From NCBI GenBank assembly GCA_007133145.1, contig SLNF01000202.1, forward strand, positions 1 through 8,544: a stretch of 8,544 nucleotides of DNA. Reading direction: 5' to 3'. This stretch comes from Nitriliruptorales bacterium (GTDB lineage Bacteria > Actinomycetota > Nitriliruptoria > Euzebyales > Egibacteraceae). The notes under the pieces were generated by a model, which was given only the letters and a program-made list of their open reading frames with translations, had not been told where the DNA came from and made no database searches. This document shows positions 6,362-8,544 of this stretch, one piece after another. The position numbers and the translations under genes are program-made. The first letter of the stretch is position 1. Every line of letters begins with the position of its first letter.

Positions 6362-7393
6362 ATGCCCGAGGTGGACAGCCCGCTGCTCGCCGTGACGCTT
6401 GGTGACCCTGCCGGGATCGGCCCCGAGATCGTCGCCCGCACGCTCGCCGTGCCACCGACCGACGCCCACGCGCTCGGGGTGGCCGTCGGCGACGCCGGCG
6501 CCCTGCGCGAGGCGGTACGGCGTTGCGGCCTCGAGGCGACGGTGACCGAGGTCGACCATCCCGCCGACGCACGCGGCCTCGGCGAGGGCACGATCGCCGT
6601 CGTCGACGTCGGCGGGCCCGGCGAGGACGTCGCCTGGGGAAGGGTCAGCGCCGAGGCCGGCCGCTCGGCGGTGGAGGCGATCGAGGCCGCGACCCGCCTC
6701 GCGCTCGACGGCGCCGTCGCCGGCATCGTGACCGCGCCGATCCACAAGGAGGCGATCTGGGCGGCGGGCGCGACCCATCTCGGGCACACCGAGATGCTCG
6801 CCGCGCTCACCGGGCGGCCGAGGGGGCAGACGATGTTCCTCGTCCGCGGGCTCGCGATCTTCTTCACCACCCGCCACCTCGCCCTGCGCGACGCCGTCGC
6901 CGGTGTGACCCGTGAGGCGGTCGGTGAGGCCATCGCCGAGGCCTGGCAGGCCCTGCGCGTGCTCGGCCATGACGAGCCCCGCCTCGCGGTCTCCGCGCTC
7001 AACCCCCACGGCGGGGAGGGCGGCGCCTTCGGCGACGAGGAGCTCACGGCGATCGGGCCGGCCTGCGAGGACGCGCGCGCCGCCGGCATGCCGGTCGCCG
7101 GGCCGGTGCCTGCCGACGCGGTCTTCCACCAGGGCCTCGAGGGTCGCTACGACGCCGTGCTCTGCCACCTCCACGACCAGGGCCACATCGCGGCGAAGAC
7201 CGTCGACTTCGACGGCACGGTGAGCGTGACGCTCGGCCTGCCGATCCTGCGGACCTCGGTCGACCACGGCACGGCCTTCGACATCGCCGGGGCGGGCACC
7301 GCCGGCCACGGCACCCTCGCTGCGGCCTTCCGCGCCGCGGCCGACCTCGCCCCGCGCCGTGAGGCGCTGCGGCGCGCCTACCCCCGAGGCTGA
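6362..7393 (+). CDS. pdxA: PdxA-family 4-phospho-hydroxyacid dehydrogenase, PdxA2-like
   Basis: A 343-residue NAD(P)-dependent dehydrogenase of the PdxA family, full length. Motifs in order: TLGDPAGIGPE (12-22), VTAPIHKEA (123-131), GHTE (141-144), TTRHLALRDA (169-178), NPHGGEGG (214-221), GPVPADAVF (247-255), HDQGHIAAK (271-279) and TLGLPILRTSVDHGTAFDIAG (290-310). By alignment with E. coli PdxA, His172, His216 and His271 are the divalent-metal ligands. PdxA oxidises 4-phosphohydroxy-L-threonine for pyridoxal phosphate synthesis. HDQGH and NPHGGEGG resemble the PdxA2 group, which oxidises D-threonate or D-erythronate 4-phosphate in sugar-acid catabolism. The DUF1537 kinase usual for that pathway is absent here. 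Start ATG at 6362 has GAAGGGAG 8 nt upstream. Family is certain; substrate is undecided. Confidence 0.95.
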   Translation: MPEVDSPLLAVTLGDPAGIGPEIVARTLAVPPTDAHALGVAVGDAGALREAVRRCGLEATVTEVDHPADARGLGEGTIAVVDVGGPGEDVAWGRVSAEAGRSAVEAIEAATRLALDGAVAGIVTAPIHKEAIWAAGATHLGHTEMLAALTGRPRGQTMFLVRGLAIFFTTRHLALRDAVAGVTREAVGEAIAEAWQALRVLGHDEPRLAVSALNPHGGEGGAFGDEELTAIGPACEDARAAGMPVAGPVPADAVFHQGLEGRYDAVLCHLHDQGHIAAKTVDFDGTVSVTLGLPILRTSVDHGTAFDIAGAGTAGHGTLAAAFRAAADLAPRREALRRAYPRG

Positions 7394-7420
7394 GACCTCA
7401 CGAGCGCGGACCGGCCCGAC

Positions 7421-7433
7421 GGCCCTGCGGGCC
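7421..7433 (+). terminator. Small hairpin after pdxA
   Basis: GGCCC and GGGCC pair around a TGC loop 27 nt after the pdxA stop. The stem is only 5 bp and no T tract follows, so this is a weak terminator candidate. Confidence 0.25.
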
Positions 7434-7456
7434 TCCGGAGGACGGGCGCGAACCAC

Positions 7457-7462
7457 TACCAT
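7457..7462 (+). promoter_or_regulatory. Possible -10 element giving a leaderless ywiC transcript
   Basis: TACCAT fits TAnnnT and lies 7 nt before the ATG at 7470, the arrangement seen for leaderless genes in actinobacteria. It overlaps the alternative ATG at 7461. No Shine-Dalgarno motif is suitably spaced for either start; GGAGGA at 7437-7442 is 18 nt from 7461. Confidence 0.3.
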
Positions 7463-8294
7463 GAGCCCCATGCAAAAGGTCCAACGACCCGCCGGGGTCC
7501 GACGGTCCGCCCGCGACGACGGCGCCCGCACGGGCCGCCGACCGGTGCGCTGGCTGCCCGACCAACACGGCGCCTGGGCGATGCTGCTCCTGCCCTTCGT
7601 CACCGGGGTCTGGCTCGCCGGCCCGTCCGCGGCGCATCTTCCCCTGCTCGTGGCCTGGGTGGGCGGCTACCTCGCGGTGATCCCGTTCGGACGGTGGCTG
7701 CGGGCGCGCCGCCGGCGTGACCTCCTGCCCCCCGTCGTCGTGTTCGGGGCCACCGCCGCCCTCGGAGGCGTCGTCGCGGTCGCCCTCGCCCCGCGCCTGC
7801 TCGCCTGGGCGCTGCTCTACGCCCCGCTGCTCGCCGCGAGCCTCGCCCTCGCCGCGACCGGGCGGGAGCGTTCCCTCGCCAACGACGGGGTCTCCGCACT
7901 CGCGGCCACGGCGATCGCCGGTGTGGCCTTCGACGCCGGTGGCGGCGGGGACTGGACGGCGCTCGCGACGGCGGCCGGGGTCCTGCTCGCCTACTTCCTC
8001 GGCACCGTGCTCTACGTCAAGACGATGATCCGCGAGCGCGGGCGCCCCGGCTACGTCGCCGCGTCGGTGGGCTACCACGTCGCGGCCGCGGCGGCAGGCA
8101 GCGGCCTCGCGGTCCTCTGGGGCTGGGGCCCGGCCGTCCCCGCCCTCGCGTGGCTGCTCGCGCTGCGCGCCTGGGCGGGACCACGGGCCAACGCGCGGCG
8201 CGCGCGCCCGCTGCGACCCGCCGTCGTCGGCGTCGGCGAGATCGCCGCCTCCCTCGCGCTCACCGTCGCGGTCCTCGCCGCCGTCGGCGGCTGA
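7461..8294 (+). CDS. ywiC: YwiC-like polytopic membrane protein
   Basis: A 277-residue integral membrane protein of the YwiC-like family (PF14256), function unknown. After a basic cytoplasmic N-terminus (about 1-31) comes the family hallmark LPDQHGAWAMLLLPFVTG (32-49). About eight or nine hydrophobic segments follow, near residues 38-54, 59-78, 90-108, 112-132, 141-157, 165-185, 198-220, 222-238 and 256-275. Basic loops such as RWLRARRRRD and ARRARPLR suggest cytoplasmic faces. LANDGVSALAAT and LYVKTMIRERG are further polar or charged elements likely to matter in the family. The frame stays open to an ATG at 7359 inside pdxA, but that extension is unlike the family and overlaps another gene. 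Starts at 7461 and 7470 are both possible, the latter as a leaderless transcript. Family assignment is confident; no substrate can be proposed. Confidence 0.85.
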   Translation: MSPMQKVQRPAGVRRSARDDGARTGRRPVRWLPDQHGAWAMLLLPFVTGVWLAGPSAAHLPLLVAWVGGYLAVIPFGRWLRARRRRDLLPPVVVFGATAALGGVVAVALAPRLLAWALLYAPLLAASLALAATGRERSLANDGVSALAATAIAGVAFDAGGGGDWTALATAAGVLLAYFLGTVLYVKTMIRERGRPGYVAASVGYHVAAAAAGSGLAVLWGWGPAVPALAWLLALRAWAGPRANARRARPLRPAVVGVGEIAASLALTVAVLAAVGG

Positions 8295-8438
8295 ACACGG
8301 CGGGTGAGGGCTGTTCCCGGAGGCGACGGCCGGACTCGACGGTGACACAACGCGAGCGCGTCGAACTCGACGGCGACGTCTTCGGCACCGGCGGCCGGGA
8401 CACGGTCTGAGCCGAGGTCGCGCCGCCGTCGGACCCGC
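8295..8438. other. Convergent intergenic region without a clear gene
   Basis: This is the gap between the converging ywiC and right-edge gene. It contains an imperfect direct repeat, ACTCGACGGTGAC near 8333-8345 and ACTCGACGGCGAC near 8366-8378. A 22-codon GTG-started frame (8342-8410) is also present but has no ribosome binding site. No convincing bidirectional terminator was found by eye. Confidence 0.4.
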
Positions 8439-8544
8439 TCAGGGCACCGCCCAGAAGACCGGTCGGTCCTCCGGGTCGGTGGAGGTGAGGAAGAGCCCGA
8501 AGCCGCCCTCGACCACGCTCGGGTACGTGTCGATGCACAGCGAC
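8439..8544 (-). CDS. C-terminal end of an unidentified gene running in from beyond the window
   Basis: The last 34 codons and TGA stop of a minus-strand gene whose start lies beyond the right edge. The visible peptide includes CIDTYPSVVEGGFGLF and ends RPVFWAVP. It has a normal, non-basic composition with G or C at nearly every third codon position, unlike the Arg-rich readings in the other minus-strand frames. Its stop converges on ywiC across a 144-bp gap. The fragment is too short to assign a family. Being only a tail without a start codon, it is easily missed. Confidence 0.65.
   Translation of the reverse strand, partial: SLCIDTYPSVVEGGFGLFLTSTDPEDRPVFWAVP

Noticed and set aside
5791..7089. 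A 432-codon minus-strand open frame opposite the lipoprotein gene and pdxA
   Set aside because: A Ser/Ala/Pro-rich shadow spanning an intergenic gap, with no recognisable domain.
3827..7393. The asnB-like, lipoprotein and pdxA genes as one biosynthetic operon or new system
   Set aside because: Gaps of 138 and 87 bp with hairpins, different apparent roles and no overlapping stops or starts. Co-orientation alone is not enough.
7359..7460. N-terminal extension of YwiC overlapping the end of pdxA
   Set aside because: It reads pdxA DNA in another frame, and the family hallmark already starts close to the ATG at 7461.
3830..7603. A very long minus-strand open frame (1257 codons) antisense to four genes
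   Set aside because: Its product is Arg/Gly/Val-rich with no domain. It lies opposite genes with clear families (AsnB, PdxA, YwiC). Stop-free antisense frames are expected in very GC-rich DNA with biased third positions.
8342..8410. A 22-codon frame with GTG start between ywiC and the right-edge gene
   Set aside because: There is no ribosome binding site and the peptide (VELDGDVFGTGGRD core) cannot be assigned. It may be a chance frame in GC-rich DNA.

Overview
The window has very high G+C and strong G/C preference at third codon positions. The encoded proteins are rich in Asp/Glu. One large exported protein carries three cell-wall-binding type 2 repeats (PF04122 type). Together these suggest a Gram-positive actinobacterium, possibly one of the halotolerant or alkaliphilic deep lineages (Nitriliruptoria/Euzebya/Egibacter type). 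The lineage is an inference from composition and gene content; no rRNA or other marker gene is present.

Layout. A minus-strand gene (29-2536) encodes a secreted protein with a signal peptide, a PQQ-type beta-propeller-like region and three C-terminal wall-binding repeats. It diverges from a plus-strand gene for a PflX/PflA-like radical SAM protein (2732-3727). The divergent interval (about 2537-2731) holds repeated CATGAC motifs, a spaced inverted repeat and several small hairpins. Four more plus-strand genes follow: an asparagine-synthetase-B-like enzyme (3827-5365), an acidic Cys-rich lipoprotein (5504-6274), a PdxA-family dehydrogenase of PdxA2 character (6362-7393), and a YwiC-like polytopic membrane protein (7461-8294). 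Gaps of 67 to 138 bp, some with hairpins, separate them, so they need not form one operon. At the right edge the last 34 codons of a minus-strand gene converge on ywiC (8439 to the window end). No gene-free stretch exceeds 300 bases.

No mobile element, CRISPR array, tRNA or rRNA was seen, and no clearly new multi-gene system. The strongest oddity is the asparagine-synthetase-like protein. Its N-terminal catalytic Cys is replaced by Ser (MSGI instead of MCGI), and the Asn of the usual NGE glutaminase motif is Asp. Its ATP-pyrophosphatase motifs are intact. This predicts an enzyme that uses free ammonia or a different amine. Secondary points of interest are the motif-dense divergent promoter, an orphan PflX-type radical SAM protein, and a PdxA2-like dehydrogenase without the DUF1537 kinase that usually accompanies that subtype.
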